This document shows, piece after piece, positions 1-8,305 of a stretch of 64,000 nt of DNA. The stretch's first letter is position 1. The number at the start of each line of letters is the position of its first letter. This DNA comes from Xanthobacter agilis (GTDB lineage Bacteria; Pseudomonadota; Alphaproteobacteria; Rhizobiales; Xanthobacteraceae): assembly GCF_021730435.1 (NCBI RefSeq), contig NZ_JABWGX010000014.1, forward strand, positions 1 to 64,000, in the 5' to 3' direction. The notes beneath the pieces were generated by a model, which worked only from the letters and a program-made list of their open reading frames with translations, was not told where the DNA came from and ran no database searches. The translations under genes were made by a program, and so were the position numbers.

Positions 1-95
1 GCATCGCCACACGATACGACAAGCTGGCGAGGAACTATCTCGCCTCCTTGTGCCTCGCCGCACTCGTCTCATGCTGGATACGTTGAGTCTCGACC
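1..95 (+). mobile_element. Right end of an IS5-family insertion sequence (transposase C-terminus)
   Basis: Reading from base 3, the last 27 residues of a transposase are visible up to the TGA at 84-86, with the IATRYDKLARN motif typical of the C-terminus of IS5-family DDE transposases. The bases after the stop (about 87-95) would be the terminal inverted repeat, and the following CTAG (96-99) fits the YTAR target duplication of the IS5 group. The rest of the element lies left of the window, so the other repeat and target copy cannot be checked. The family call rests on this short motif. Confidence 0.75.
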
Positions 96-98
96 CTA

Positions 99-623
99 GT
101 GCGTGAAGTGTACGCCGCACTCGGACGGCTCGACATTCTCGTCAACTCTGCGGGGGTGTTCGTCACCGGCATGGTCGACGATCAGAAGGCGGATCGCGCC
201 GCCTTCGACCGGCAGCTGGATATCAATGTGAAGGGCGTCGCCGCCGCGGTGCGCGCGGCCGCGCCGTTGATGGGTAACGGCGGGCGCATCGTCTCGATCG
301 GCACGACCGGCGCCGTCCACATCCCCTTTGCCGGCGCCGCCGACTATGTCGCCACCAAGGCCGCGGTCGCTGCCTACACCCGCGGCTGGGCGCGCGATCT
401 CGGGCCCCGCAATATCACCGTCAATGTCATCCAGCCCGGCGCCATCAACACCGAGATGAATCCCCAGGACGGTCCGTTCGCGGAAGCGCTGAACCAGTTG
501 GCGGCGCTCGGCCGCTATGGCCAGCCGGAGGACATCGCCGCGGCGGTTGCCTTCTTCGCCGGACCCGACGCCGGCTACATCACCGGCGCCACGCTCAATG
601 TCGATGGCGGCCAGGCCGCCTGA
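99..623 (+). pseudogene. Short-chain dehydrogenase/reductase, 5' end removed by the IS
   Basis: The 174 readable residues match the second two thirds of a classical SDR: the LDILVNSAGV strand after the coenzyme site, the YVATK active-site pair (Tyr83, Lys87), the ITVNVIQPGAI segment and the C-terminal ITGATLNVDGG. The usual catalytic Ser position appears to hold Thr69. The N-terminal Rossmann motif TGxxxGIG, about 75 residues, is missing, and the reading frame runs open straight into the IS end at base 95. The in-frame GTG at 99 is probably not a true start. The gene is inferred to be interrupted by the IS and inactive. The two genes downstream are on the same strand and may have formed an operon with it. 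Confidence 0.75.
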
Positions 624-649
624 TCCCACACCCTCTCTGGAGACAAGCC

Positions 650-1252
650 ATGACTTCCATCGGCATCATCGGCGCCGGCCAGATCGGCCGCGCCATCGCC
701 ACGGCCTTCGCGCGGCAGGATATCGGGGCGACGCTCGCCAATAGCCGCGGGCCCGACAGTCTGGCCGACATCGTCGCGGAACTCGGGCCGAGCGTCGTCG
801 CCGGCACCCGTGAGGAAGCGGCGGCGCGCGACATTGTCTTTGTCGCGGTGAACTGGTCGAAGATCCCCACGGCGCTGGCGGGCCTGTCCGACTTCGACGG
901 TCGCATTGTGGTCGACGCCAACAACCCGATCGAGGCACCGCTGTTCAAGCCGGTCGATCTCGGCAGCCGCTCGTCATCCGAGGTATTCGCAGATTTCGTG
1001 CCGGGCGCACGGGTGGTGAAGGCGTTCAACCATCTGCGACCGGATCTTGTCGCCGGCGATCCGGCAGGCGATGGCGGCCGGCGGGTGCTGTTCTATTCCG
1101 GCGATGACGCCCGGGCGAAGGCCGAGGTCGGTGCTCTGATGGACCGGCTGGGCTTCTTTGGCATCGATCTCGGCCCGCTCGCCCTCGGCAGCCGTCTGGT
1201 TCAGTTCCCCGGCGGGCCGCTGGCGGCGCTGAACCTCGTCAAGATCGACTGA
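650..1252 (+). CDS. NADPH-dependent F420 reductase-like NAD(P)-binding protein
   Basis: A 200-residue protein that opens with a textbook dinucleotide-binding turn (GIIGAGQIGRAIA, residues 4-16) and continues through the short Rossmann fold of the COG2085 family (NADP oxidoreductase, coenzyme F420-dependent-like). The AFNHL segment around residue 125 is characteristic of this group. Most alphaproteobacterial members have no known substrate, and F420 use is not implied. The start follows a plausible GGAGA ribosome site 27 nt behind the truncated SDR, so the two probably shared a transcript. The fold is seen; the reaction is unknown. Confidence 0.75.
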   Translation: MTSIGIIGAGQIGRAIATAFARQDIGATLANSRGPDSLADIVAELGPSVVAGTREEAAARDIVFVAVNWSKIPTALAGLSDFDGRIVVDANNPIEAPLFKPVDLGSRSSSEVFADFVPGARVVKAFNHLRPDLVAGDPAGDGGRRVLFYSGDDARAKAEVGALMDRLGFFGIDLGPLALGSRLVQFPGGPLAALNLVKID

Positions 1253-1280
1253 CCGCCCCTCTCACGAAAGGGATGCTGCC

Positions 1281-1658
1281 ATGTCCACCTTCGAACCGGA
1301 TTACAACCACATGCTGCACGCCAATCTCCAGCGCGTGTTCAATGAGCGCGACGCTGACAAGCGCGCCACGGCAATCGCCGAGCTCTTCACCGCCGATCCC
1401 GTTATGTACGAGCCGGACAATGTCGTGGAAGGCCGCGCAGCGATCTCCGCGGTCGCTGGCAAGCTTCTGGAGCAGTTTGGTCCCACGTTCCGCTTCACGC
1501 CGACCGGGTCCGCCGTGGGTCACCATGGGCTCGGCGTGCTGCGATGGGAAGCCGATCCCGAAGGCGGACCCATCACGGTGACAGGGGCGGACGTGGCCCA
1601 GGTCATCGACGGCAGGATCGCTTGCCTCTGGGTGCTGCTAAACCCGCCAGCCGTCTGA
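1281..1658 (+). CDS. SnoaL-like / NTF2-fold small protein
   Basis: The 125-residue sequence fits the NTF2/SnoaL fold: an N-terminal helix with the phrase 'NLQRVFNERDADKRATAIAELFTADPVMYEP', a 'VVEGRAAI' turn, and C-terminal strands with VGHHGLGVLRWE and a final DGRIACLWVLL. Such proteins are small cyclases, isomerases or hydratases, or simply binding proteins, so no reaction is assigned. It starts 28 nt after the reductase-like gene on the same strand and probably belongs to its operon. This three-gene group sits exactly where ICE transfer genes would be expected to continue, which suggests it is inserted cargo. Confidence 0.7.
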   Translation: MSTFEPDYNHMLHANLQRVFNERDADKRATAIAELFTADPVMYEPDNVVEGRAAISAVAGKLLEQFGPTFRFTPTGSAVGHHGLGVLRWEADPEGGPITVTGADVAQVIDGRIACLWVLLNPPAV

Positions 1659-1742
1659 AATAGCTTGGACTGAGCAGAAACGCTGTTGAGTCTGCTTTAG
1701 GGACAGAGGTCAGAGTCTGCTCCTGGCGCAAGAGACCCTTTC

Positions 1743-2180
1743 TCATGGTCTCGAATCGCTGCCCTCTTCCGAGATTTCTTGTGCCAGCCGCGGCCCCTTC
1801 GCGAGCCGCCGCCCCAGCGCCGCGACGAACGCCTCATACCGCTCCCCCGCCTTGGCTCGTGCAGCCTGGGCCGCCGGTTCGGGCAATGCCGGCGTGGTCG
1901 CCAGCCAGAACCGCACGAACACAGCCAGCGTCTCGACAGAGATGCCGACGTCCCGCTCCAGCCGGGCCATCCGTCGGTCCAATTGATCGAGGCGTTTGGC
2001 GATTGCAGCTTCCCGCTGCTCCGCGCCGTCCGGCGACAGGAAGGACGCGATGGCCGCCTCGGCGATCAGGGACTGAGGCTGGCCGCGCCGCGCAGCATAA
2101 CCGGCCAGCAGCCCAATGGTCGCCGGATCGAGATAGACCGAGATCTGCGCCTTCTTCTTGCGTAGGGCCATCACCGTCAC
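1743..2180 (-). CDS. CopG/ribbon-helix-helix-like protein encoded behind traG
   Basis: A 145-residue protein whose N-terminus (KKKAQISVYLDPATIGLLAGYAARRGQPQSLIAEAAIASFL) has the strand-helix-helix pattern of CopG-type DNA-binding proteins, followed by a helical C-terminal region with heptad-like charge. Genes of this kind usually follow traG in alphaproteobacterial ICEs and precede trbB. The GTG start at 2180 overlaps the traG stop in a GTGA; an ATG at 2171 is an alternative. Downstream of it no trb gene appears; instead the window turns to plus-strand cargo. Role in regulating or assembling transfer is inferred from position. Confidence 0.75.
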   Translation of the reverse strand: MTVMALRKKKAQISVYLDPATIGLLAGYAARRGQPQSLIAEAAIASFLSPDGAEQREAAIAKRLDQLDRRMARLERDVGISVETLAVFVRFWLATTPALPEPAAQAARAKAGERYEAFVAALGRRLAKGPRLAQEISEEGSDSRP

Positions 2181-4156
2181 AGCTCCATGCCGTCATTGGG
2201 ATCGAGCGAAACCTGCCGTGCGACGCCTTGCATGGCACGGGTCATGCGGCTGGTTCGGGCCACGTCGTCGTCGGTGTCATCGGCCAAATCGATCTCGAAC
2301 TCATTGCGGGGTTGCGCAGGTGCCTCGACCGGCTCTACCCGCGCCAGCTCCGGCTGGCGCCGCTGCTCCGAACCCGTGGTGTCCTCGTCGTCTTTGCCTT
2401 CAACCATCAGGTTGAGTTGCGATGGCGCGGGCAACGGGAGCACTGTCCAATCGTCGGGCTGGCGATCGCGAGACCCCGTGAGCTCCGGCGGGTGCAGCAC
2501 CCGTTCCCTGAACCGGTCATCCTCGTAGTATCGAGCCTTCCTCGCCCGGATCGGCGGCGTACCAGCCACCATGACGATCTCATCGGCAGGCGGAAGCTGC
2601 ATCACCTCGCCCGGGGTCAGGAGCGGGCGCGCCGTCTCTGAGCGCGAGACCATGAGATGGCCGAGCCAGGGCGAGAGCCGGTGACCGGCGTAGTTCTTCA
2701 TCGCCTTCATCTCGGTAGCGGTGCCGAGGGCATCGGAGACGCGTTTTGCCGTGCGCTCGTCATTGGTGGCGAAGCTCACCCGCACATGGCAGTTGTCGAG
2801 GATGGAGTTGTTGGGCCCGTAGGCCTTCTCGATCTGGTTCAGGGACTGGGCGATCAGGAAGCTCTTGAGCCCATAACCCGCCATGAAGGCCAGTGCGCTC
2901 TCAAAGAAATCGAGCCGCCCGAGCGCCGGGAACTCGTCCAACATGAGGAGAAGCCGGTGGCGTCCGACCTTCGCCTTCAGGTCCTCGGTCAGGCGCCGGC
3001 CGATCTGGTTGAGGAGGAGACGGATCAGCGGCTTGGTGCGGTTGATGTCGGAGGGCGGCACCACGAGGTAGAGTGTCGTCGGCGCTTTCCCGCCGACGAT
3101 ATCGGCGATCCGCCAGTCGCAGCGCCGCGTGACCTCGGCGATCACCGGATCACGGTACAGGCCAAGGAATGACATGGCGGTGGAGAGCACGCCGGAGCGT
3201 TCATTGTCGGATTTGTTCAGCAGCTCGCGGGCGGCACTGGCGATGACGGGATGCGGGCCAGCCTCGCCCAGATGAGCGGTCTTCATCATCGCGTCGAGCG
3301 TGGTCTCGATCGGCCGCTTCGGATCGGAGAGGAAGGCGGCGACGCCGGCGAGCGTCTTGTCCCGTTCGGCATAGAGAACATGGAGAATGGCGCCTACGAG
3401 GAGGGCGTGGCTCGTCTTCTCCCAGTGGTTGCGCTTCTCCAGGGAGCCCTCGGGGTCCACGAGGATGTCGGCGATGTTCTGGACGTCGCGCACCTCCCAT
3501 TCTCCGCGGCGAACCTCTAGCAAGGGATTGTAGGCAGAGGATCGCACATTGGTGGGGTCGAACAGCAGCACGCGCCCGTGCCGCGCCCGGAAGCCGGCGG
3601 TGAGCTGCCAGTTTTCGCCCTTGATGTCGTGGACGATGGCCGAGCCCGGCCAGGTGAGCAGCGATGGGACGACGAGGCCCACGCCTTTGCCGGACCGGGT
3701 CGGCGCGAAGCACAGGACGTGCTCGGGTCCATCATGGCGCAGATAGTCCCCTCCATGGCGGCCGAGCACCACGCCATCGGGACCGAGCAGCCCGGCCGCG
3801 CGGATCTCCTCGGGCTCGGCCCAGCGGGCGGAGCCATAGGTCTCGACGCGCCTTGCTTCCCGCGCCCGCCAGACCGAGAGGCCGATGGCGGCGGCGATGG
3901 ACAGGAACCCGCCCGATGCGGCGATGATCGCCCCCTCGGTGAAGATGGCCGGCGCATAAGCGTCGTAGAAGTACCACCACCAAAAGAAGGCCGGCGGGGG
4001 ATAGACCGGCCAGGGTCCCAGCAGGAACCAGGGCGGGCCGAGCCGGTCCTGAAAGCCCAGCCGCCACGCCACGAACTGAGTAGCGCCACAGGTGGTGGCC
4101 AGCACGATGGCGAAGACGAGGAGGATCTGGCCCCAGAGGATCTTGGTCGCGGACAT
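2177..4156 (-). CDS. traG: Conjugal transfer coupling protein TraG (VirD4 type)
   Basis: This 659-residue ATPase would link the relaxase-DNA complex to the mating channel at the inner membrane. Two membrane segments lie near residues 7-32 and 72-97. The Walker A site is APTRSGKGVG (151-160) and the Walker B site LLLMLDE (402-408), followed by the FPALGRLDFFESALAFMAGYG block typical of VirD4/TraG proteins. The acidic C-terminus (about 560-640) is variable and may bind cargo. Length is normal for TraG. It follows the relaxase gene by 23 nt and overlaps the CopG-like gene by 4 nt, so it is part of the long minus-strand transfer operon. Family assignment is secure. Confidence 0.95.
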   Translation of the reverse strand: MSATKILWGQILLVFAIVLATTCGATQFVAWRLGFQDRLGPPWFLLGPWPVYPPPAFFWWWYFYDAYAPAIFTEGAIIAASGGFLSIAAAIGLSVWRAREARRVETYGSARWAEPEEIRAAGLLGPDGVVLGRHGGDYLRHDGPEHVLCFAPTRSGKGVGLVVPSLLTWPGSAIVHDIKGENWQLTAGFRARHGRVLLFDPTNVRSSAYNPLLEVRRGEWEVRDVQNIADILVDPEGSLEKRNHWEKTSHALLVGAILHVLYAERDKTLAGVAAFLSDPKRPIETTLDAMMKTAHLGEAGPHPVIASAARELLNKSDNERSGVLSTAMSFLGLYRDPVIAEVTRRCDWRIADIVGGKAPTTLYLVVPPSDINRTKPLIRLLLNQIGRRLTEDLKAKVGRHRLLLMLDEFPALGRLDFFESALAFMAGYGLKSFLIAQSLNQIEKAYGPNNSILDNCHVRVSFATNDERTAKRVSDALGTATEMKAMKNYAGHRLSPWLGHLMVSRSETARPLLTPGEVMQLPPADEIVMVAGTPPIRARKARYYEDDRFRERVLHPPELTGSRDRQPDDWTVLPLPAPSQLNLMVEGKDDEDTTGSEQRRQPELARVEPVEAPAQPRNEFEIDLADDTDDDVARTSRMTRAMQGVARQVSLDPNDGMEL

Positions 4157-4179
4157 GCGGCGCTCCGGTGATATGTGGG

Positions 4180-5919
4180 TCAGAGGCCAAGGCCGCGCTT
4201 GCGGCCGAAGGACCAGTCGATGCCGCCATCGGCACGGGCGACGCCGGAGACGTGCCTGCCGAGTTGCTTCTCCAGGGAGGGCGTCCAGGGCACGAACTGG
4301 AAGCCGAGCCCGTCGTCGAGCATGGCGAAGCGGCCGGAGGCGAGGGCGAAGCGCTGCCGATAGGTACCGGAGACATACTCTCCGTTTCCAGACCGCCGGA
4401 ACGGCAGGCCGCTCTCGACAGCGATCTTCTCGCTCAACGTATCGACCTCTCGCCGGCGCAACGTCTCGATCAGGTCACGGGCGAAGGCGACGCGCTGGCC
4501 CTGCCGCTCAGCCAGCCCCTCCCGAACCAGATGGTCGGCCCGGCGATCCATAGCCTCACGCACCTCGGCGCCGAAGCCGCCTTCGGAGAGCGATGCCGGC
4601 GCGCGGCTGAGCGCCTGCCGGTCGAGCCAGGTGGCGCCCGAAGCTGTGACCTGCCGGTCGATGTCGAGGTCGGAGCGGACCGCGAGGGCAACACGGGGCT
4701 GGCCCCGCCCATCCTCAAACCTCCGGAGTTCGACGATGGAGCCGGCCGCGCCGTCGCCGGCCGCATCGAGGTCGGGCAGTCGGATATGGTGGGTCCGCCC
4801 GTCGACGCCATCCACCACAGCGTAGGCTGTGCCTTTGAGCTCGTCATCAAGGCCACGTTCGACAAGCCGACCGATGATCGCACCGTCCAAGCTCTCTCCC
4901 GCGAGCACATAGCTCGCCGTGCCGCGCTCGATGCCCTGAGCGGTGAGCGCCCGATGCATCCGCTTGATGATGTCGCCGCGTTCGCCGAGGGCGCGCAGCG
5001 TCGCCTCAGCCTTCTCGTCGATGACCCATTGGCCGGGGCCGATCTCGTCGGCGAGGCGGAGGGCCTCGAGCTTGCGCAGCCGGCCGACCTTCATCGGCAG
5101 GAAGGCATCCGGCCCGCCGTCGGCATCGCGGGCCACGTCGATGACACCGGCCTCGCGCTGGTCGCGAACCAACTGGCGATCGAGCTGGGTCCAGCCCTCC
5201 GCCTCCACCTGCCGCTCGACGGCATGGTGGATGTCGAGGTCGGTGCGTGGGCCCAGTTCCTGGGTCACAAGATCCTGCGCGCGAGCGCGCATGCCTTCCT
5301 TGATGTAGTCGCGGGAGATAACGAGGTCCTGGCCATCGTCGGTCCGGCCCCGCACCAATATGTGCAGGTGGGGATTGTCCGTGTTCCAGTGGTCGACGCC
5401 GACCCAGTCGAGCTTTGTGCCGAGGTCCTTCTCCATCTGACCGACGAGGTCGCGGGCGAAGGACCTGAGGTCGGTCATGTCGGCTGCATTCTCGGGCGAC
5501 ACAATGAAGCGGAAATGGTGCCGATCGTCGGCGCACCGCTCAGCGAAGGCGCGGCCGTCCCCCTCCTCGGCGCCCGGCCCGAACAGGCGGGCCTTCTCTC
5601 CGTCCCGGGTCACGCCCTCCCGGCGCAGGTAGGAGAGATGCGCAGTCAGCGGTGTGGCACGGGCGGTGTGGCGCACCACGCGGGTCTTGATGACGACGAC
5701 GCGCGAGCGACCCGTGAGCAGGCGGTTGGCCTGGATGCTCGCCGTCCGCCCGCGGCCGAAGTGGGAGCGCTTGCTGGAGGTGAGGCGACCGGATCGGGAG
5801 ACGTGGCCGCCGGCCTTCTGGGCAGCAGCGAGGGCCTGCGCGATGAAGGGACGGGACCTCTGGGCCCGGGAGGAGCGGATGCGGCCGGGCCTGACACGGA
5901 ACTCGCGCTCATCGGCCAT
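4180..5919 (-). CDS. Relaxase/mobilisation nuclease with DUF3363 C-terminus (RlxS/VirD2-like)
   Basis: The 579-residue protein should nick oriT and pilot the transferred strand. Residues 177-186 read HWNTDNPHLH, the three-histidine metal-binding motif of MOBP/VirD2-type relaxases. Tyr97 in the HLSYLRREG block is a candidate nicking tyrosine (inferred). The part after about residue 200 fits the DUF3363 region seen in ICE relaxases of Rhizobiales. The basic N-terminus (1-80) is rich in Arg. I chose ATG 5919, inside the coupled small ORF, over an upstream in-frame start at 5982 because MADEREFRVRPGR matches the usual N-terminus of the family and translation would be coupled. Its oriT was not identified. 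Confidence 0.92.
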   Translation of the reverse strand: MADEREFRVRPGRIRSSRAQRSRPFIAQALAAAQKAGGHVSRSGRLTSSKRSHFGRGRTASIQANRLLTGRSRVVVIKTRVVRHTARATPLTAHLSYLRREGVTRDGEKARLFGPGAEEGDGRAFAERCADDRHHFRFIVSPENAADMTDLRSFARDLVGQMEKDLGTKLDWVGVDHWNTDNPHLHILVRGRTDDGQDLVISRDYIKEGMRARAQDLVTQELGPRTDLDIHHAVERQVEAEGWTQLDRQLVRDQREAGVIDVARDADGGPDAFLPMKVGRLRKLEALRLADEIGPGQWVIDEKAEATLRALGERGDIIKRMHRALTAQGIERGTASYVLAGESLDGAIIGRLVERGLDDELKGTAYAVVDGVDGRTHHIRLPDLDAAGDGAAGSIVELRRFEDGRGQPRVALAVRSDLDIDRQVTASGATWLDRQALSRAPASLSEGGFGAEVREAMDRRADHLVREGLAERQGQRVAFARDLIETLRRREVDTLSEKIAVESGLPFRRSGNGEYVSGTYRQRFALASGRFAMLDDGLGFQFVPWTPSLEKQLGRHVSGVARADGGIDWSFGRKRGLGL

Positions 5920-6166
5920 GGCGTGACCCCGCAAGGTGCGAGAAGTCCTGCGGTGGCAGCGGCTTAAGTGTTCGACACACATTGCCGATCAACGCCGCAA
6001 TGTGTGTTTGGTCGCGAATTCCCCAATAGAAACAACCGCCCAACCGCAGCGCACCCTGCGCCCTTTTATCTCGCCATCGGTCGGTCGTATCCCAGTCCTT
6101 CCGTCCCGCCGTTCGCTCGAACGGCAGAAAGCCCGACAGGGTGCGAATGAGCCCGGTCGCGGTCAT
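5909..6166 (-). CDS. Small coupled ORF between transglycosylase and relaxase, unknown function
   Basis: This 85-residue reading frame is not recognised. It starts in an ATGA overlap with the stop of the lytic transglycosylase gene and ends 11 nt inside the relaxase gene, so its limits are exactly what translational coupling would need. The sequence is basic with a C-terminal LPPQDFSHLAG; no membrane segment or known motif is seen. The tight packing is the main reason to believe it is translated. It could simply be a bridge that keeps ribosomes moving from 6163 to the relaxase start. Confidence 0.6.
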   Translation of the reverse strand: MTATGLIRTLSGFLPFERTAGRKDWDTTDRWRDKRAQGALRLGGCFYWGIRDQTHIAALIGNVCRTLKPLPPQDFSHLAGSRHGR

Positions 6167-6948
6167 GGCGCACCTCCCGCGCCGCCGCGAGTAACGAACA
6201 GGCCATTGGACTGCGGGCCGATGGCGGAGACGTCGCGCACATCTGGTGCGGGCAGCACGCCATCCGTCTGCGTTCGATCCGTCGCCAACGTGCGGACCGG
6301 CTGCAGAACGAAGATCGGAGCGCCGGCCCAGAGCGGCGGCTCTGCCGGAAGTGTGACGGAGCGACCGGGCGCTTCCGATTCGGCTTCCGCGCCCGCGATG
6401 ATCGGCGCCAGCTTGTCGACATAGGCGCGCGTCTCCGGGGGCAGCGGGCGCCCCTTGCGCGAGGCCTCATAGCGGCCCGGCCCCGCATTGTAGGCGGCGA
6501 GGAAGCCAGGACTGCCGTAGCGATCGAACAGCTCTCGCAGGTAGGCCGCACCCGCCATGATGTTGTCGTGCGGGTCGTAGGGGTCGTCGCCGAGGCCATA
6601 GTGGACGCGCAGCTCGGCCCAGGTCTGCGGCATGATCTGCATTAGTCCCATGGCGCCTTTGGGCGAGGTCGAGCGCGCGTCGCCGTCGCTTTCGGCGCGC
6701 AGCACGGCCCGGATCCAGGTGGCTGGAATGTCAAAGCGTTCCGCGGCCTCCGTGACGAAATCGGCGTAGCGATCGGTCGGCGATGGCAGCTTCTGTGTTG
6801 CCGAACCCTCCGCCGGGAGTGCTGCCGCCGACCAGCCGAAAGGCATTCCGGAAAGGAGGACGAAGATGATTACGCGACGCCGAGCGTACGCTCGCATCGA
6901 TACGCGCACGGGGGTGAAGACATGCGGGAACGGATCCGCCTGCAGCAT
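6163..6948 (-). CDS. Lytic transglycosylase (VirB1/TrbN-like)
   Basis: The 261-residue protein has a secretion signal (ARRRVIIFVLLSGMPFGWSAAALPA, about residues 22-46) and an SLT domain with the catalytic Glu in VLRAESDGDA, then KGAMGLMQIMPQTW and the AYNAGPGRY motif. It would open peptidoglycan in the periplasm for the mating channel. The start at 6948 is preceded by GAGAGG at a good distance; an internal ATG at 6897 would give a cleaner signal peptide but lacks a ribosome site. It lies 45 nt after traF and overlaps the next small ORF by 4 nt. Confidence 0.9.
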   Translation of the reverse strand: MLQADPFPHVFTPVRVSMRAYARRRVIIFVLLSGMPFGWSAAALPAEGSATQKLPSPTDRYADFVTEAAERFDIPATWIRAVLRAESDGDARSTSPKGAMGLMQIMPQTWAELRVHYGLGDDPYDPHDNIMAGAAYLRELFDRYGSPGFLAAYNAGPGRYEASRKGRPLPPETRAYVDKLAPIIAGAEAESEAPGRSVTLPAEPPLWAGAPIFVLQPVRTLATDRTQTDGVLPAPDVRDVSAIGPQSNGLFVTRGGAGGAP

Positions 6949-6993
6949 GACGGCCTCTCGACGTGTGATAAGGGTGGGGGTGGTCGGTCGCGC

Positions 6994-7539
6994 TCAGCGC
7001 GTCGGCGCACGCCAGACGAAGTGCCCGTCGCCGGCCTCGTCGGTGTAGAGCGGCACGGCGCGGCCGATCACGGTGCTGGCGGGCAGTGGCCCGAAATACC
7101 GGCCATCCAGACTGTCCGGCACGTCGAAGTTCATGAGGAAGAGCTCGCCCTGGACGATGCGCCGGCAGCCGCGCCAGACCGGCAGCGGTCGTCCCATGCG
7201 ATCGCGCTCCAGCGCCTCGCCATAAGCCACGCCATCGACGGTGATGACGCGGTCCTTGCGGCAGACGTCCTGTCCGGGAAGTGCTGCCACGCGCTTCATC
7301 AATGGGACGCCCGCGCCCACATAGCCGCGCTCAACCAGGAAGCGGGCGAGCGCTGCAGGCGGCGTGACGGCGAGGAGGTCCGTGACCCCGAGCCTGCGCA
7401 CCGGCTCGATGGCATAGAGCCCGATGGGCGCGCTTGCGGAAACGTTCCACACCAGCTTCAGCGGTGTCGGAACGAGCGCGGCGGTCGCCACCCCCATCAC
7501 CGAGAAATAGGTGACCATCACAGTGCCGAAGCGGGTCAT
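6994..7539 (-). CDS. traF: Conjugative transfer signal peptidase TraF (S26 family)
   Basis: TraF-type S26 peptidases mature or cyclise the conjugative pilin. The 181-residue product has a membrane segment near residues 7-30, the serine motif SASAPIGLY with the catalytic Ser, and the lysine box MKRVAALPGQDV, followed by the usual RRIVQGELFLMNFDVPDSLDGRYFGPLP region. I take ATG 7539, which overlaps the stop of the DUF2840 gene in an ATGA, rather than an upstream start at 7566. In ICEMlSymR7A the excisionase gene is linked to traF; the same linkage is seen here with more genes in between. Confidence 0.92.
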   Translation of the reverse strand: MTRFGTVMVTYFSVMGVATAALVPTPLKLVWNVSASAPIGLYAIEPVRRLGVTDLLAVTPPAALARFLVERGYVGAGVPLMKRVAALPGQDVCRKDRVITVDGVAYGEALERDRMGRPLPVWRGCRRIVQGELFLMNFDVPDSLDGRYFGPLPASTVIGRAVPLYTDEAGDGHFVWRAPTR

Positions 7540-8057
7540 TCCTCGCACTCCCGGCGCTTCAGCCACGCCTCATGGCGCTCAGTCGTGTAGGCGCGGGGCA
7601 TGTGGCCGGCGACCAGACGGTTGTGGACGTGCCGCCAATGGTCGGGGGCGACATCTGCGCCGTTGACGCCGATGGCCTCGACGGCATCGATATGCTGGAG
7701 CACCTTCTCGACCTTCGGCCAGCCGTCGGCGCGCAGCAGAATCTCCCCGCCGGGGCGCACGAAGGGCAGTGTCTGGTACGCCTCACCCGGCGCGACGGCA
7801 CGCACGACATCGATGCGCGAGACCACGGTGCCGAAGTCGTTCGACGCCCAGCGCACGAAGGAAAAGATGCTACCCGGCGCGAATGAGACGATGCGCCGGC
7901 TGCGATCGAGAATCTGCGCATGAGCCGGGCGGCCGAAGCGAATCCAGTTCTCGATCCGCTTCTCGATCCAGGTCAGTTCGACGTGGGTCAGCGTGTCGAC
8001 GAGCGGCGGGGCCGGCGCAAAGGCGATAACAACAGAGGGCACGGACGTGCCGGTCAT
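7536..8057 (-). CDS. DUF2840 domain protein of the ICE transfer operon
   Basis: The 173-residue protein matches the DUF2840 family in outline: VELTWIEKRIENWIRFGRPAHAQILDRSRRIVSFAPG near the N-terminus and DVAPDHWRHVHNRLVAGH near the end. The family is found almost only beside traF and parA in alphaproteobacterial ICEs and has no established activity. There are no membrane spans. It overlaps the ribbon-helix-helix gene (4 nt) and traF (4 nt), so all three are probably translated together. Confidence 0.88.
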   Translation of the reverse strand: MTGTSVPSVVIAFAPAPPLVDTLTHVELTWIEKRIENWIRFGRPAHAQILDRSRRIVSFAPGSIFSFVRWASNDFGTVVSRIDVVRAVAPGEAYQTLPFVRPGGEILLRADGWPKVEKVLQHIDAVEAIGVNGADVAPDHWRHVHNRLVAGHMPRAYTTERHEAWLKRRECEE

Positions 8058-8305
8058 GACGCATCTCCTGGGGTTGGGGGAAACTCGCGAGCAAGGAGGT
8101 CGCGGAGCATGTCGGCGACGGTCTGGCCACGGCCGAAGGCGGCGATCTTGATGCGCCCTCGCAGGTCGGGCGTGACGTCGATGGTGAGCCGCGCGGTAAA
8201 GCCGCCGGCGACGTCATTCGACGTCTTCGCCTCCGCAGCCTTGATCCACCGCTCCGGATTGGCCGGCCGCGCGGCGAAGCCCTTGCGGGTCGGCGGCGCG
8301 CTCAT
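8054..8305 (-). CDS. Ribbon-helix-helix protein, probable partner of ParA
   Basis: This 83-residue protein has a basic N-terminus and a C-terminal half (FTARLTIDVTPDLRGRIKIAAFGRGQTVADMLRDLLAREF) with the strand-helix-helix pattern of small centromere-binding or CopG-like proteins. Its gene overlaps parA by 4 nt, the usual place for the DNA-binding partner of a type Ib partition ATPase. The centromere it would bind is not identified; the direct repeats in repA are a candidate. Function is inferred from fold and context. Confidence 0.75.
   Translation of the reverse strand: MSAPPTRKGFAARPANPERWIKAAEAKTSNDVAGGFTARLTIDVTPDLRGRIKIAAFGRGQTVADMLRDLLAREFPPTPGDAS

Noticed and set aside
4168-5967. Plus-strand open frame of 599 residues opposite the relaxase gene
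   Set aside because: It is the complement of a well-conserved relaxase with HxH motifs; the plus-strand translation has no family features and arises from GC-rich codon use.
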